Shown here: positions 1 through 14,000 of the stretch, one piece after another | How positions within the stretch are numbered: position 1 is the first letter of the stretch | How the letters are laid out: each line of letters starts with the position of its first letter | From: Spirogloea muscicola | Lineage: Eukaryota > Streptophyta > Zygnematophyceae > Spirogloeales > Spirogloeaceae | Direction: 5' to 3' | DNA length: 46,500 nucleotides | Assembly: GCA_009602725.1 (NCBI GenBank) | Contig: WELB01000067.1 | Span: 309,830 to 356,329, forward strand | Notes under the pieces: model-generated | Database searches by the model: none | Told to the model about the DNA's origin: nothing | The model's input: only the letters and a program-made list of their open reading frames with translations | Position numbers and translations under genes: made by a program

Positions 1-681
1 CCCTGCCATCCCTGCTCGCTCGCCGCAAGAGACGCGCCTCGCCGCCCCCCGCCCCAAACCACCTCCCTCTTCCCCCCGAACCGCCGCCTGCCCCGCCAGA
101 TCCACCGCCTGCCGCTTCCCCCGCCTCCGAGGAGGGAGGGAGGGAGGAGGGAGGGAGCTCCCCCCCTCCCTTCTGGCGGCTGGCTGCCCTTCAGCCTCCC
201 AACCTCGTGCACTATCTTCTGCCCCACTGGCCTCCCAATTGGTTTCATGCTCCCCGCGCGCCTTCTGTCCCGCAGCCCTCAGTGCACTCCGCCTCCTCTG
301 TGCTCCTTCGTAGTTACTGAGCGGGTCACCTTAGCAGCAGGTGATGTAAATCCGTCGGTCTCTGCTTGCCTATATACTTGGCCACTCAGGCCCTCCGACA
401 CTTGATATAAACTTCATTTCCTCCTCCCCGAGAGCCTACCAAGCAGCCCGAGGAAGGAGGGAAGGGAGGGAGGTAGCCACCCCCCCCCCCCTCTCCCGGC
501 AGCCGCTCCTCGAGGCGGCGCCTCCAAGAGCCCAAATTGCGCTCCCCCACTCGTCCTCCCCCGTAAGCCCACCAAGCCGCTGTTCATCCCAAAGCACGCC
601 CTCTGAGCGCCCACCACCGCCTCTCTCCGTCGCCTCCTGCCTCCGGGAGAGCAGCAGCCGGCCTTCGCCGCTGCCGCCGCC
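1..681 (+). other. Upstream region and putative 5' UTR of the purine permease gene
   Basis: There is no convincing open reading frame. The region is strongly C/T-rich on the + strand, with long CCCTCC/CCGCC tracts, as in GC-rich algal promoters and 5' UTRs. A dispersed-repeat tail lies at about 319-415 (listed separately). The start codon context at 682 is GCCGCCATGG, a strong Kozak-like context. The transcription start cannot be placed. Confidence 0.5.
319..415 (+). repeat. ACTGAG-tail repeat copy upstream of the permease gene
   Basis: The block starts at GTTACTGAGCGGGTCA and runs through AGCAGGTGATGTA and TACTTGGCCAC to GGCCCTCC. It aligns over about 95 bases with the block at 43445-43545, differing by scattered substitutions and small gaps. 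Related copies lie at 20928-21030 (+) and, inverted, at 15793-15890, 41650-41800 and 42235-42330. In several other copies the block follows decayed LINE-type coding sequence, so it is probably a LINE 3' tail. This copy contains a TATATA stretch at about 370. Confidence 0.75.
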
Positions 682-3600
682 ATGGTGTCCGCCAACCCCG
701 CCGTGCTGCTGGACGACTTCTTCCAGATCAAGAAACGCGGCTCCACCATCCTTACAGAGCTGCGGTGAGCTTGACGAGCCCCTGCTCCGTAGGCGAGCGC
801 GTCAATGCCGGCGCCCATATAGGACCTGGGCCAAGCCAGGCCGCTCGCTGAGATGGGGATATGGTGGAGGTGGGCTCGGAGAGGCTTGCCTTGCCATGTC
901 CGTCGTGAAAGAGTTGCAGGTCCCGGGCGAACCCTCACTACCCCAAAGCTGAGCTTCTCTTGTCTCCTGCAGCGCCGGCTTTACGCTCTTCATCACATCC
1001 GTGTACATTCTCGCTCTCAACCCCGCCATCCTGTCCGGTGGAGGCCTCAACAAGGTCTCGTCCTGCACCCTCCCGCTACTCTTACTCGTCGCCTGCTACG
1101 TGTGTCATAGCATCTACGTAGTGGGACGCACTGAGAGGCGAAGGCATCGCCAGTATTGCCAATGCCCTCGTGGTTTTTGCATGCTACTGTCTCGTCTCTG
1201 CGAGGGCCGCCGCTGATACAGAAGGATGTGCTTCTTCTGATGGCTGCAGACATTTGCTGCAGTCATTTGCTTGTGCTGCTGCAGGGTCCTTGCAGCGCTC
1301 GACTGCCTTGTCCGCGCCACAGTTATCTATGCTGGTCTCTGAGTCTCGTCCCCTGCGTGCTCCTTTTCCAGGAAGATGTCCTGCTGGCAACGGCCATCTC
1401 GACTGGAATCGCAACGGGCATCATGGGCCTGCTCGCCAACTACCCCTGGGTAGTTTCTGTGCAGCTAGGTGAGGCCACCTCGGGCTGTCCTTGCTTCCGC
1501 TCTAACAACTTGCTTGCAGCCTCATGTTTGCTCACCAAGCATCATCTGACATCTCGTCAAGCCTCCTTGTTACTAATAGGGTCTCTAACTGCTTCTTGCT
1601 TGCTCTTACTGCCTATCAACAACCAGGTACAAATGTTTTCTTCGTCTACAATGTGATCAAGCCAACAAGCACCGATGCCAACTGCGCGGCGCTGGGGCAG
1701 CCCATTCCGCCACCCAATCCGGATGGCACATCCCCGGGATGCTTCGACGTGCAGATTCCCTACCAAAAGGTTAGTCTGTCCATCCCCAACATGGTCACTC
1801 CTCCATAGATAATAGAACATTCTCACCTCTGAGAAGTGTCAATTTCAGAGTGCCGACGATCGGAGTCTTCATTGCAAGCCCGCATTTCAAAAGTTTTCGC
1901 TGTGTCTGCTGCTAATATGCATCAGCCTGTTGACCTGTGGCTGACAGGTGCTCGCTGCAACTTTCCTTGAGGGCGTCATTTTCCTGGGAATTGCAGTCTG
2001 CGGCTTCCGGTCGTCTCTTATGGCCCTCATCCCCAAGACCATCCTCATGGCGGGTGCTGCTGGTATATGCACTTTCCATTTTGCACAGCTTCCTCCATCA
2101 TCAATGAAAACAGATGTTCTTGCCCAGCTGGTGTGTTATCTGCTGACTGAATCATGATGTCATAGTTTCCTGGTACCAGCTACAATAAACAAGCAGAACC
2201 TTCCTGCACATTTACAGCTAGCTTGCATCTTCTAGGAATTTGAACATGATGCGTGGGCTCAGACTGCCAGTTCAAGATGAAGGCCTTCAACAAAGCGCCC
2301 TGTTCGCTGCAGGTATTGGCCTGTTCATCGCATTTGTGGGCATGAAGGACATGGGCGTGAGCGTGCAGAATTCGCCCCCGACGCTTGTACAATTCAATCA
2401 CGTGGACTGGAACAAGTGCTTCCTGGACGACAATGGTGCTCCACGCTGTTGCTGGCTATCCCTTGCTGGCCTCGTTGTCACTGGCATCCTGACAGTGTAC
2501 ATGATTCCGGGCTCTCTCATCATCGGTCAGCCTCAAAGCTCTACTCCTTGACATGATGTAGCATTTCTGCAATATACCCCTTGGATAAATGCCCTTTGCC
2601 TATTGGTGTGGAAGTCAGTGACTCAGAAGCTTTCAGGACTTTTCAACTTAAGCAATGCCTCCTTTGAATGTCTGCTCTCTGCACATCTGCATTGTGACCA
2701 CTGGTAATGTACTAGGGTCCTGATTATACCTGCCGTTTGCTGCTGTGTTTGGCAGGCATTTTCTTTGTGACTTTCATTTCGTGGATCAAATTTAATAGCA
2801 CTGCACCTAAGTACACACACATCCCCAAGTTCCACGAATCAGCTGGCAGCTTGAGCTTTGCCTGGGGTCACAGGACCGGCAAGCTTATTGAGGCCATGAT
2901 CACATTCCTGTACCTCGACTTCATCGGCAGCTGCATCACCTTCTATTCCATGGGCACCATGATGGACATCATTGATGAGGAGACTGGCATGCTCCCCAAC
3001 ACCAACAAGGTGAGTCAGCCTACAGTCTGAGGTGGCTTGCTAGTCACCTAAGTTGGACTAGCATTTTTGACCATGTGAGGATGGCCTTTATTATTGATCA
3101 CATTGCAGATAGTTGTACGGTGAAGTTTGCGGATCTCTTGTATATATCAGAAGAGAAAGTGGTAATGAGCTGCTCAAATGTTACCAGAGTACCTAGACAG
3201 AGTGAGGCTGCAGTAGGCAGGAGCAGCTTCAAGAAAGAACTGAGCAGAACTGATTGTTCTGCTGCAGGGTTTTGTGGCTGATGCTGTGGGCACCATGATG
3301 GGCGGCCTCCTGGGCTCTTCCTGCCTTACCACTTACGTGGAATCTGCATCTGCTGTCAAGGAGGGCGGTCGCACAGGCCTCACAGCCGTCGTCTGCTCAG
3401 TTGCCTTCTTTCTTATGTGCTTCCTCTCGCCCATTTTTGCGGGGCCCATTCCAGACATTGCGCTGGGGCCTATCCTGGTCATCGTCGGTGTCCTCATCTT
3501 CAACGATGCCATTGTCCAGCTTGACTGGAAGGACCTCACCGAGGCTGTGCCCGCATTTCTGGCCATCATCGTGCAACCCTTCACCAACAACATCGCATAC

Positions 3601-3855
3601 GGAGCCATTGCTGGCATCGGCGCGTACATCATTGCCAAGGGCGTGACGTACCAGCTGCACCCTCATCAGAAGAAGTGGCCGGGGTACGCCGCGTGCACCG
3701 CGTGGCTGGAGAAGCAGAATGCCAAGTCCATGAAGATGGACATGGAGAAGTGGGGCGGCGGCGAGCCGCCTGAGTACGAGGGCGCGCCTGTCAAGAAGGG
3801 CCCGCCACAACCCATCGTTGAGCCGACCGGCACCACTCCCGCACCCATAGCGTAA
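682..3855 (+). CDS. AZG-type adenine/guanine permease (AzgA family, NCS2 superfamily), 8 exons, 524 aa
   Basis: Model: 682-764, 973-1054, 1372-1468, 1627-1769, 1948-2062, 2313-2525, 2756-3009, 3268-3855. All introns are GT-AG and all phases agree, giving 524 aa, close to plant AZG length. The family imports adenine and guanine by proton symport at the plasma membrane and has 14 membrane segments. Visible motifs are NPAILSGGGL in the first helix, GLLANYP and GTNVFFVYNV in the substrate region, LEGVIF and GIGLFIAFVGM, then GFVADAVGTMMGG followed by TTYVESASAVKEGGRTGLTA in exon 8, the strongest signature. A Cys-containing loop after GTNVFF and another near residues 190-205 are longer than I expect in plants. 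The C-terminus is hydrophilic and Pro-rich. The start is chosen for its Kozak context and correct family N-terminus. Exon boundaries are inferred; family assignment is firm. Confidence 0.93.
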
Positions 3856-5011
3856 TATACAGTCGGCCCCATCAGTGAGATTGACAAAGAGAAGCCATCG
3901 GCCCTGCCCTCCCTCCTTGTAGCATGACTAGGTCCCTTAGTAGCGAGCACTCTCCAGAGTAGCCACCACTCTTGCGGCGGCTGCCTTTTGCTCTTGAGCA
4001 AGTGATGCCCAGCCAGTTTCAGAGGCATTGGAGCATTTTGGCTGCACATTGACCCTTGTCACACGACCAACAAGCCCACCATCGGTGACAACCGTCAATC
4101 TGCATGCTTTATCGCCAGCAAGCCTCCGTCAAGGTGCTGCTCTGGCAAGTTGCCAAGCCTCCGAGCCTCAGGCTCGGGTCCAGTGTAATGCTTAGAAAGG
4201 ACTGGGCGACAGTCCGGTCGGACGGTGTCTTTTCAGGCGCAAGCACACACTGTGCAGAAGCTGGTTATAGTTCCCAGCTTGTATATGGGATATAAGGTAG
4301 AGCTATAGAAGTCTTAGGAGAGATGGGCTCTAGATCTAGGTGCATACAAAAGCCTGCTCTTCAGGCGCAAGACCAATCATTGACCACTTAAGATATTAGA
4401 CCGTTGAAGCTCATGCCCAGCATCCGCCCTGTGGCACACAAGTCATAGGTTGGTGGAAGGTCAGCCTGCTGCATGTTCTATCTCTATTTCACAAGTGTGC
4501 TGCCATTGAAGTGAACACCAGTGTTCTATTTCTATTCTACACCCTAGTTGTAAGAGGGCTGCACTTTTGCTTCAATCTGCAACCTTAGACCTTAGTGCGT
4601 GCAGTACGAAGTTCATGCTGATGGCATGAAGTCAAAAGCCTAACTCATGCAAGGCATTGATGACATTACTCACTTCAACTTGAGCCTAGAAAAGGCGATG
4701 TCTGCTGACTGTGCAGTAGCAACAATGCCCCAGGAAAGTCGGCATTGGCTGCTCTCCAAATCGAGCAATCTGCTAGTAACTGCAAATTGTGGAGTTCCAG
4801 ATTCATGCCAGCAACTACATGTGCAACTTGCATGAGAGGATGTCCAGGAGCTGGATGTGCTGCAATGACTAGAGATGCATACGAGCAAGCCATCCGTCCA
4901 GAATAACCAGATTGATGTAGGGACTCACATCCAAGCTGCTCTGCTGTCTCGAGCTCAATAGAAATGCTTTTGGCTGCTCTCCTCTAGCTCCCAGCTCCTT
5001 CATCTCAGTGT
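3856..5011. other. Convergent intergenic region (3' UTRs)
   Basis: The region lies between the stop codons of the convergent permease and poly(A) polymerase genes. No coding exon is recognised. A TGTAA motif, the usual chlorophyte polyadenylation signal, occurs at about 4184 on the + strand and could serve the permease. The segment GCGCAAG preceded by TTTTCAG or TCTTCAG occurs twice (about 4229 and 4358) without further structure. Confidence 0.4.
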
Positions 5012-8000
5012 TCATGAGGCGGCAATGCTCGGCAGGATCTTGGCAAGCAGGCGGACTGACGCAACCATCGTAGCCAACTCTGTGAGATGGCTATTCAGCA
5101 CTGCATACGCGTCCGCACAGGCCTGGAGATCACCGAACCAAAACAGCTCTGTCACAAGAATGAGGGTACTGCCGGTCTGTATATCATAAAGATGATCCTG
5201 CGAAACCACCTGCAGCAACGCCTTACTCGCTCATAAAGGTGGACCAGAAGTACAGCAACGACTGCCGAGATACAGAGCCACAAGAGCGGCAGAGGCGACC
5301 TTGGTGCACTGGAGTACACGGAAGCAGTTGCGCCCCACATTGTTTGAGATGTCCAGAGGGTCCTCGATACATAGTGGATCGATGCTGGCACAGGCAAATG
5401 CGCAAGCGGAAAAGATGTGTAACAGACAACAACAACAAAACCATAAGTGTGAATCATCTGGCCTTCCAGCGGGCGGAAGAGGCTGGCAAGAAGCCGACAA
5501 GCTGTCAAGCCAAGTCAGACAATTCATGACAAATGAGTAATTTCTGATTCCTCAAAGCTCTGCCTGTTACTCTCTGGGTGTATACCTGTACACGTGGCTT
5601 CTCTCAACGTACATGCCCCCTCCCCGGATGCTGACGCTCACTCTCCTCGGGTCAAACACGCAGCTGCACAATTGCAACAATACCTTGTGCTCTGGTTGAG
5701 AGACAATATGACCAGTAAGTGAAGCAACAATGGGCTACAACTCAAAAGCTGTGCTGGATTCTATGGATGCAAATTCCACATATGTCATAGTTGGCATGAC
5801 AGGCAATGTCCAATGCAGATGCAGTGACTCCAGGTATGCAGGGGAATTGATATTTTGGCAGCCACAGCGTGATCCCCAGACTGGGACAGATCAGACCGCG
5901 TGACGTGAATTCACTACATTAGGTTGGCTATTGTGCCGACACATGAATAGGATCGAACATTACCCAAAGAAGTGCAGGAAGTCCATGAGAAGGCTACCCA
6001 AGCTCTGCAGGACGAAGTTGCAAGTGCTTCATGCACTTGCACACACAGGAAGATTGCTGTACAGCTGCTAAAGTGTACAGCAGAGCACATTCTGCAACAG
6101 CCTCATATGGGTGACTCATAGTGACAAAGCTCTATAGCTGCTAGCGCCAACAACAAAAGTACTGGTCATGTGATACTAATCTTCTGGGAGCAGAGGTTCA
6201 ATTGTAGCCAGGTTCAACAACTCCGCATCCAGGCAATTTTGATAAGATAACTCGAAGCGAGGAAAGTCGCTTATGATTGGCTGTGGTGTTTGCATTACCT
6301 GGGAGGGCAGATTGCTCTTCACGTGCTGCTGGTGCTGAAGAAATCGCGTGATAAGCAGCACCTAATTACAGGAAAAGAGAATCTGTCAACCCTCACTGTT
6401 CACAAACTCTTTCTGCAACATTTTACTAGTTTACGACCAGCATGATGTGTAGGTTGCCAACGACTATTGCAGGCGAACCAGCACTACACAGCGTCCCGGG
6501 GAAGAGGACTTTGGGCTGCCGACCAACAACTGTGTTAGTTTGTACAACAAAATTGGAGATACTGTACGTTTCACAACGCGCGACCAATGTCAAAGGTCCA
6601 GGCAATTGGGCAGATCAGTGGCATTTAGATTGCTGTAGAGGCTGACCGTAAGGAGGATTTGTCATCACTCATGATCAGTGTTTGTGTAAGTCACCTGATG
6701 CAACAATAACATCACTCTGGCTTTACGGACTCTCACAGCAAGAGTACATCAGGGGGGCTCGATACCTATGGCTTAAAAACCAGGCTTTCTGAGACAAAAT
6801 ACTGCGTTACTATTTCTGCATTGCTAGTGCTTGGATCGTTGGACGTCACCAAGCAGTAGGAACTCAAGCCGCCTGTGTAGGGATGGTCCAGGCTGCGGTC
6901 GGTCAGGAATTGCTTCAGCACCAACGCCAGGGGGATGATCGCTGGGAACTCCCCACAGAGCTCTCTCACCTGTAAGCATGATGCAAGCTAGGTCTCTCAG
7001 GAGAAGCTAGCTTGAGGCTCACAGCCCGCGAATCACGCTTTCACAACTAGTTTTGGAAGGCTGGGCAGAGAATGTGACAGGATAGGAACTAAGATAGTGC
7101 AGAGATGCAGCTCCAAGCTGATGGCACATGCTGCCATTTGGCAGCAACTGCTGGCTATGAAGATATTGGCTGAATTAGCACAACAAGCATGTGAGGCGGC
7201 ATAAGAATTCATGTGAATAGCGTAAACATTATAATATAACATTGAATGCTTCAAGTGGGGTTCTTGGTCTTCACGTACAAGCTCCGCGGTGCGAAGACCC
7301 GTGTGCGAGGGCCCCTCAAAGCTCACATCCATGCGGACGAGCATTCTACTCTCTGGCCCACCCCAGCTCATCTGGGTGCTTGACCCATCTCCAGCAACTC
7401 CGCAGAGCTTTGGTGGCAGAAGCCCTCCAAGACTTGTTCCAGAGGCAGTAGACTCTGGAATTTGAGCAACAAGCTTGAGTATGGGAACCTGCATGCATGC
7501 AGGCCTGTCAAGAGTGGCAAGTGCAGGCAACGAGAGGTCCACAATCGAGTATCCGTGTACGTCAAGGGCTTGATATGTGTGAGAAAGATACAGTATTGGC
7601 AATACAAGTTCACCTAAGCAAAAGCTATTGCAGAAGGCCTACCAGGAAGCATGGGTGATCCCTGAGCTGGGCCGTGTCACGGACTAATGAACTCCTGGCA
7701 ATGAGGATCCCACAGTAGGATCGCACAGTATGCAGCTACAAGCATTGTGCCGCCAGTCACTCACAGCAGTATTCTCGATGATCTTGATGGAGTCGCTTTT
7801 GACCCAATCCTGGTCTGCGAGGTACCTTGCTGCATGCTGCTAGATGCACAACCTTAAATCAATGTGCTCGAAGGCAAAAGCTCACCAAAAGAATAGATAC
7901 TCAGCCCAACACAACCAAGTGCATTATCTGTAGAGCTTTGAAAAAGGTCACTCCAGTCAACTCTGGAGAGCTTACCTGGAGGCAGGTCTCCTTGATCCCA

Positions 8001-11000
8001 TTGCGACCCTCCAAAATGCCAGCCTCCTTGATTGGTTCCTGCAGGAGGCATGCAAGAACAGACTCTTGCAGTGCGTTACTTACAGCTGCTGTGTGCACGC
8101 TAGTAAAGAGAAGACTCCAGACAAGACTGGAGTGAATCAGAGTAACTATACATGGTTTGCCAGGCATATGACTGAAGTAGATGTGGTGAAACAAGAGATA
8201 GAGCAGAGAATTTTCACCTTCAGAAGACATCAACGGAGGTTTTTGGGGCATCCTCTAGATTCTACAGCCTACTGTCCTACATGCTGATAGATGTGTGTGT
8301 GTGTTTGATGAGGTCTGGTTTTACAGATGACTCCTGACTTACTGAACAGCAGCAGCTTCAGGCAACGAAATATACCAGGTTGCGGACAGGAGGCAGGCAG
8401 ACCACAATGTCAACATCCGATGTGGGGAGCGCAAGGCCCGTCGCGGTGGACCCAAAGCGCTTCACCCTGGACCGGGGCCAAAGCACCTGCAGCGCGCGCG
8501 CCAGTCGCTTGATGGCCGCCGCCTGACACGGCTTGCGAGCGTGCACCTCATTCGCAACCTGTCTCGCGCCAAACGATGATCCTTATCATGTAGTTGAGGA
8601 GCTGCCATCCAGTGGTGCAACAAGCCGAAGAAGTAGGGCAGGTGCTGGACCTTATAAACACAAAAGACATAAAGCATCACAGCAAAAGATGCAAACGAGT
8701 AGACCCTCCACGCTTTTCGTACTCCTGCACTTGGTGTGCAAGTATCTGGTACCTCCACACAGAAGGCCTCCATCTCCTGGTGGAGGTGACTCTCCAGGGC
8801 AACTGCAGCGGGTTGTGTTTGCCACGGCCGAATTGGCAGCTTCATGTCGGGCTGCATGAAAGCTCATCCACATGCTCACAACTGAACGGCCATCATGCTG
8901 ATGTTGTACATTGGTAAGAAGCACTTAAGTAGGGCCACAATGCTGTTCACAGGTCCCCTCCTCAATTGCTGCAATCTGTCCACTATTGTCCTGCACAGAA
9001 GTTACACTGTACAAGCAGCGTCCCACCCTAGTACTTTTAAAGTGCAACCTCAACAATCCGGTAAAGCTTCTATGGTGCTCTCACATAAGCCAAGTGCTTG
9101 TCGATCTTACGTGCTCTAGCGGCTCCAGAGAGAGTGGGGGTATCTGGGCCAGGGTTGGATGCAGTATCGTGACGCCCATGGGAGCCCCATGAAGCCGCCG
9201 CTTGATGGTGCGGACGGCCTTCTCGTGATCCCGGCTCACAAGGGCAGATGATATTGCTGCTGCCGCCTCCCAGTGCCGCGGGCTGACGGACATGCCGGAA
9301 AAGAAGCCGCACGGGTCAACAAGACATATGGCAAATGACACGCTTTGAGAAGAGAGCTCCTAGTCACGGTCTGATTGCTCGACTTTCAGATGTTCTTACA
9401 AGAAAACTGACTAATAGATGCACCAATATCGACTCGTTTTTCTACTGAGGAGATTGAGGAGGACAAGTGTACCTGGAGCTTCCTGATCGTGCAGTCTGGA
9501 AGCTCTTGCGACGTAAGGAGGCGCCGGAAACTGGCGAAGGTGGCGGCGGTGGAGGCGGAAGGGCTGGGGGAACACTGCGCAACACAGGGGAGGATGGCCG
9601 GTGCTTGCCGCACCGGTCACCCTCCCTCCTCCCTGCTGCCCCTCCGCCAGGCACAAGGACAGTGCGCCCACCTGCAACTGCCGCTGCATCCCACACATGC
9701 TTGGCCGAGGACTGTCGCGAAATGGGCGGCGTGGTGCTATATCTGAAGCTCCGCAGAAGACTGCCGCTGCCGTGGCTACCACCTCCGCCAGGAGCGTTGG
9801 CGACTGCCTGCACTGCCGGCAGCGTCCTAACCAATATCGGCCGCAGGCGTGGGTCATGCAGGATCGCGTCTCCGCCACCGCCGGCAGCCCGGCCATGGCT
9901 GCCGCCCTCTGATACCTTATGGTCCCCTTTCTCTGGCATGCACGCGGCACTTTCACCTCCACCTTCCATGCTGCCCTGCTCGACAGCACCGTCCATCTTG
10001 CTGTCGACGTCTGCATTGTCCTTGGTGACCGTGCTGTTCTGGGTAATGAAAGCCACAAGCTCGCCTGGCGGTGCGTAACCAAGGAGGTGGAGGTCGGCAG
10101 CTGCCACGGCCGGCAGAGGCGACGACGAGGCGGAGGGGTGCTCAGAGTGCAGCGGCGGCTGCGGGAGGAGGAGGGAGGCCGGGTGGAAGCCGCGGATGTC
10201 GTCCAGCACCGCGCCGGCGTCGGCCTCCCGCCGCGCCCACCAGCTCTCCTCAGAGCCCGCCGACGACGAGTAGGACGCTGGTAGCTCGGCCGGCACCCCC
10301 AGGTCCGCCGCCGTCCAGTACAGCACGCCGCCGCCGAAGATCTCGTGGTAGTCCCGGTCGTCGCCACAACTGTGCTGCCCATCCTCCTCGGCCTCACTGC
10401 TGGCCCGCTGGGCACCGCCATTGTGGGTCCCACCTCTGAAGTGCTCTGCGGCGGCGTAAGGACCGACGCCGAGCTCTGCATCGTTGTCCTGCCAGGGCAG
10501 CTCCAGCGCCTGGTCCCATGATGGGCTGCTGTTGCCCTCCAGCCTGTCAACCTCTTCGCCGTGAGGTGAATAACCTACGCAGCAGGGATGGTACAATAAA
10601 ATTGTCACTTTGAGTTGACATGATCAGATCTCAATAATAGCGTGTCGTGACTCGGCCTACGAGATCTGGAATCTCAGCTGATGTAAGGCGTAGGGACCTG
10701 TCAAAAATGATACGAAGGAGAATGCATTGGAAGTTGGGTTGAGGTCTGAAAGCAAGAGGTAGAGGTAAGATTTGTTTCCAGTCAATTTAAAGTACATCTT
10801 GACTCTACCCCCAGCTACACCATTACTTTGATGTATTTGCACTTAGGATTGTATGTTGAATACAGGACTCACACATTCCTCTAAGAGAATGATTCCAAGT
10901 CTGGCGTGCCAGGGCTCTAGTCATTCTGCTAAGTGGGTGACTCGACCCAAAAGAATGTCAACCTGTAAAGATTTAGATTGGATATTTTAGAGCAATAAGT

Positions 11001-14000
11001 ACGAACCAGAAGAGATCCCGCTGGCCACGAGTGTTGCACGCAGCTGCTGGTGGAGCCGGTCAGCATACGAGCACCTTGGCGAGTCTGGCAAGTCCTCCGC
11101 CACGGTCCTGCCGGCTGCCGGCAGAACTGGTGCAAATGCGACCACCGGGTGTGAGAAGGTGACCGGCCGGTGCGCCGATGAGCCCCAGAGTGGCCACTCA
11201 TGCCAGCCCTTTTGCTGGACTGGCGGCGACCAGGGCGGCAGCCGCGCTGGCGGCAGTTGGTCACGGGTCGGCATGGGCACCCTGCAAGCAATGCTGCCGG
11301 CAGGAACCTCAATGGGTGCAGACGGGGCCAGCGGCGGCTCTGACGGCAGCTGCGGCTGCGGCAGCACCAGGCTGATGGTTCCAATGCAGATGCCCTCCAG
11401 CGGCGGCTGCCACTTGGCAGCACCATCTCCCTCATGGCTGCCAGGCATTGCCAGGCCGTCGTTGTCCTTGGGCTTTTCTGTGGCACCTGCGCCACCGACA
11501 TCTGCCTCCTCTTGCCCGCCACTTTGGACTATGACACACTTGTCTTCGATAGCATCATCGCCGTCCTGAGCACCATCGTTGCTGACAGCAGCGGCGTCAC
11601 CAGGACAAAGGCAAGCTAAGTCATCACAGCCACAAGCATTTATGCTGTCGCTGCGGCGGGTCTCCAGCGCGCAGCACGCATCTCGTGCCTGCAGACAGGA
11701 ACAGGTCATCGACATTCTTAGTAAAGCCTCAGCATTTAGAGTCTGCATAATTGAGGTACTCATCAATGACAAGAACTTGCCTTTTGATGGTGCTTCGCCT
11801 GCAACAACACCGTGCTAGAGTTGAGGCCGCCGCAGCTATCGAGCCTGTGCTTCTGCTGCTGCCTGCCCTGATGATGGGTGGGCTGCCATAAGCCGCCATC
11901 TCCACTGCAGTCGACCCTGCCGCCGTTGTCGTTGCCAGTGGCAACCTCCGCTTTGTCAGCTTGTACTGCAGGCACTTCCAGCGGCTTGCTTGCCACCTGA
12001 TTGTCAAACTTGGCGTGCCTTGCAGGCTTGCCACCACCTTCATGCACAACTGCAGGCATCGTCTTGACGGCCTCCTTGACACCCTCGGCAGCGCTCTTCT
12101 GCAGTACATCTCGTTTCTTCCTCTGCTTGACCTTGGCCTTGCTCTTGCCGGCAGCCATGCCGCCCTTGCTGCTCCGGCCGGCGCATTCGACAGCGCCGCC
12201 AGCGGGCAGCAGCCCCAGGAGCTCGCAGAGCACCGCCTCCCGCCGAGCTCGGCCCAGCGTGTGCCGGATGCGGCCTGCCACGGCGCCGGCGCTCTCGCCG
12301 TCCCCACTGCCCAGCCGCTGCTCCCGGAGTGCGGCGCAGGAGGCCTCCCGCTGCCAGCCGTCTTTGCCTCTGCTGGCGGCGGCGGCGGCGGCGGCGGCAG
12401 CCACTTGGTGGCCATGCCGCAGGAGAGCTCCTGGGAAGTCCGACGAGGCAGCCTCCAGAAGCACCAGCAGCGCCGCCAGCCAGGGGGCAGCCGCAAACGT
12501 CGCGGCGGTGCCACGGTACTGCAGCTGCCAGCCGGGCTCCGCCGCCTCGTCGGCACTGCCGAGCAGCGCCAGGTCTGACTCGGCGAGCGGGCAAGTCGCA
12601 GGTGAGCCCCACCAGCGGTGCGGCCGCTGCGGCCGCCGCACTGGCAATGCTCGCGTAGGGGCTGTCCTGGCACGGACTCGTGCAGAGGCAGCCACACGGG
12701 CAGCATTCGCCTGTGGAGGTTCACGAGCAACTGTCATCAGTTTCCTTCTTGAGCAGCAGTCGACATCCATCCACACGGCTGGAAAACAACAACGTCAAGG
12801 TGTTGATAATGTCAAGTAAGAACCCGAGGGTGCTCAATATGTATAATGGTCAGTATATCTGCAACCTTCGCGCATTCAGAACTATTATATTCCAACGATA
12901 CTAAAACCTAAACCCCTAAAATCTTGAACCATAGTTCCTAAACCTAATCGTAAACCCTTGATATGGCTTGTCAGATATGATGCAAGTTGTATAGTGATGC
13001 AAGACCTCATAGAAAGAATGAGAGCTGAGATTCTTGGGTTGGGTTCTAAAGTCCAGGGTTTAGGGTTCAGGTTTAAGGTTGAGGTTTAGGGTTTAGGATT
13101 TTATGTACAGGTGTTCAAATGATGGCTATCTTCTTAGCCTCTTCTAATGTGGTTGCATGAAAGGCTGTTGGTATTACGGGAGACTCAGCTGTTCATTTCA
13201 TGTTGTTGATACCTCGTGTTTCGTGGCTGCGACGGCGGTGGCAGTCAAGGCGCGTCCGAGCGTGGCGCTGGGAAGCCCCGCGAGCCACCGCGCGAGCATG
13301 TCGTGCTCGTCCAGCCTCCGAGCAGCCGCCGCCGCCGCCGCCGCCGCCGCCCGAGAGTTGGCCGCCGCCGGCTCCTTGGCTCTCATCCTCGCCCGGCCAC
13401 GGCCGCCGCCGCTGGGCACGGCCCGGGGGACTGTGGCGGCCATCGCTGGGAGCGCGTCCCAGAGGCAGACCTCGAGCCGGCTGGCGACGAAGGCCGGCAA
13501 CGAGAACCAGCCGAGAGCTGGCAGCCACGGGGCCTCGCGCTGCCAGCCACTCGCTGCCGTGGGGCTCTGCGGAGGCTGCTGCAGGAGCTCGCCGCCTGCG
13601 AGGCCGTCGAGGAGCGCCAGGAGCGCGGCCGGGTCGGCCAGCAGCTCGCCGCCGAGCGCGAAGGCGTCGCCGCCGCGCAGCTCGACGCCCTGGAGGAGGC
13701 GCTGGCCGTCGTCGCCATGGTCCGGGAGGCGCGCCAGCAGGCCCCGGGCACGCCGGAAGAGGATGGTCGGCAACGGCGGCAATGCCGCGGCATTGCCGCC
13801 GCTGCCATTGCCGCCGCGACTGCCGCCGCCGTCATCAATCAGGAGGAAGGCGCCCGGGCCGTCGCGCCGGAGGCGCCGCCACATCCGGCGGACAACCGCC
13901 ACGAACGCCGCGTCCGCCGCCGCCAGCGCCTGCGCCCGCCCCGCGCCATCNGCCGCCGGCGGTTGCCGTTGCCGCGCCGCCGCGCGGCTGTACACGCCCG

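Noticed and set aside
9411-10550. A second long minus-strand frame overlapping exon 4 of the poly(A) polymerase gene
   Set aside because: The alternative frame is Arg/Ser-rich without motifs. The frame used keeps family motifs and correct phase with both neighbours.
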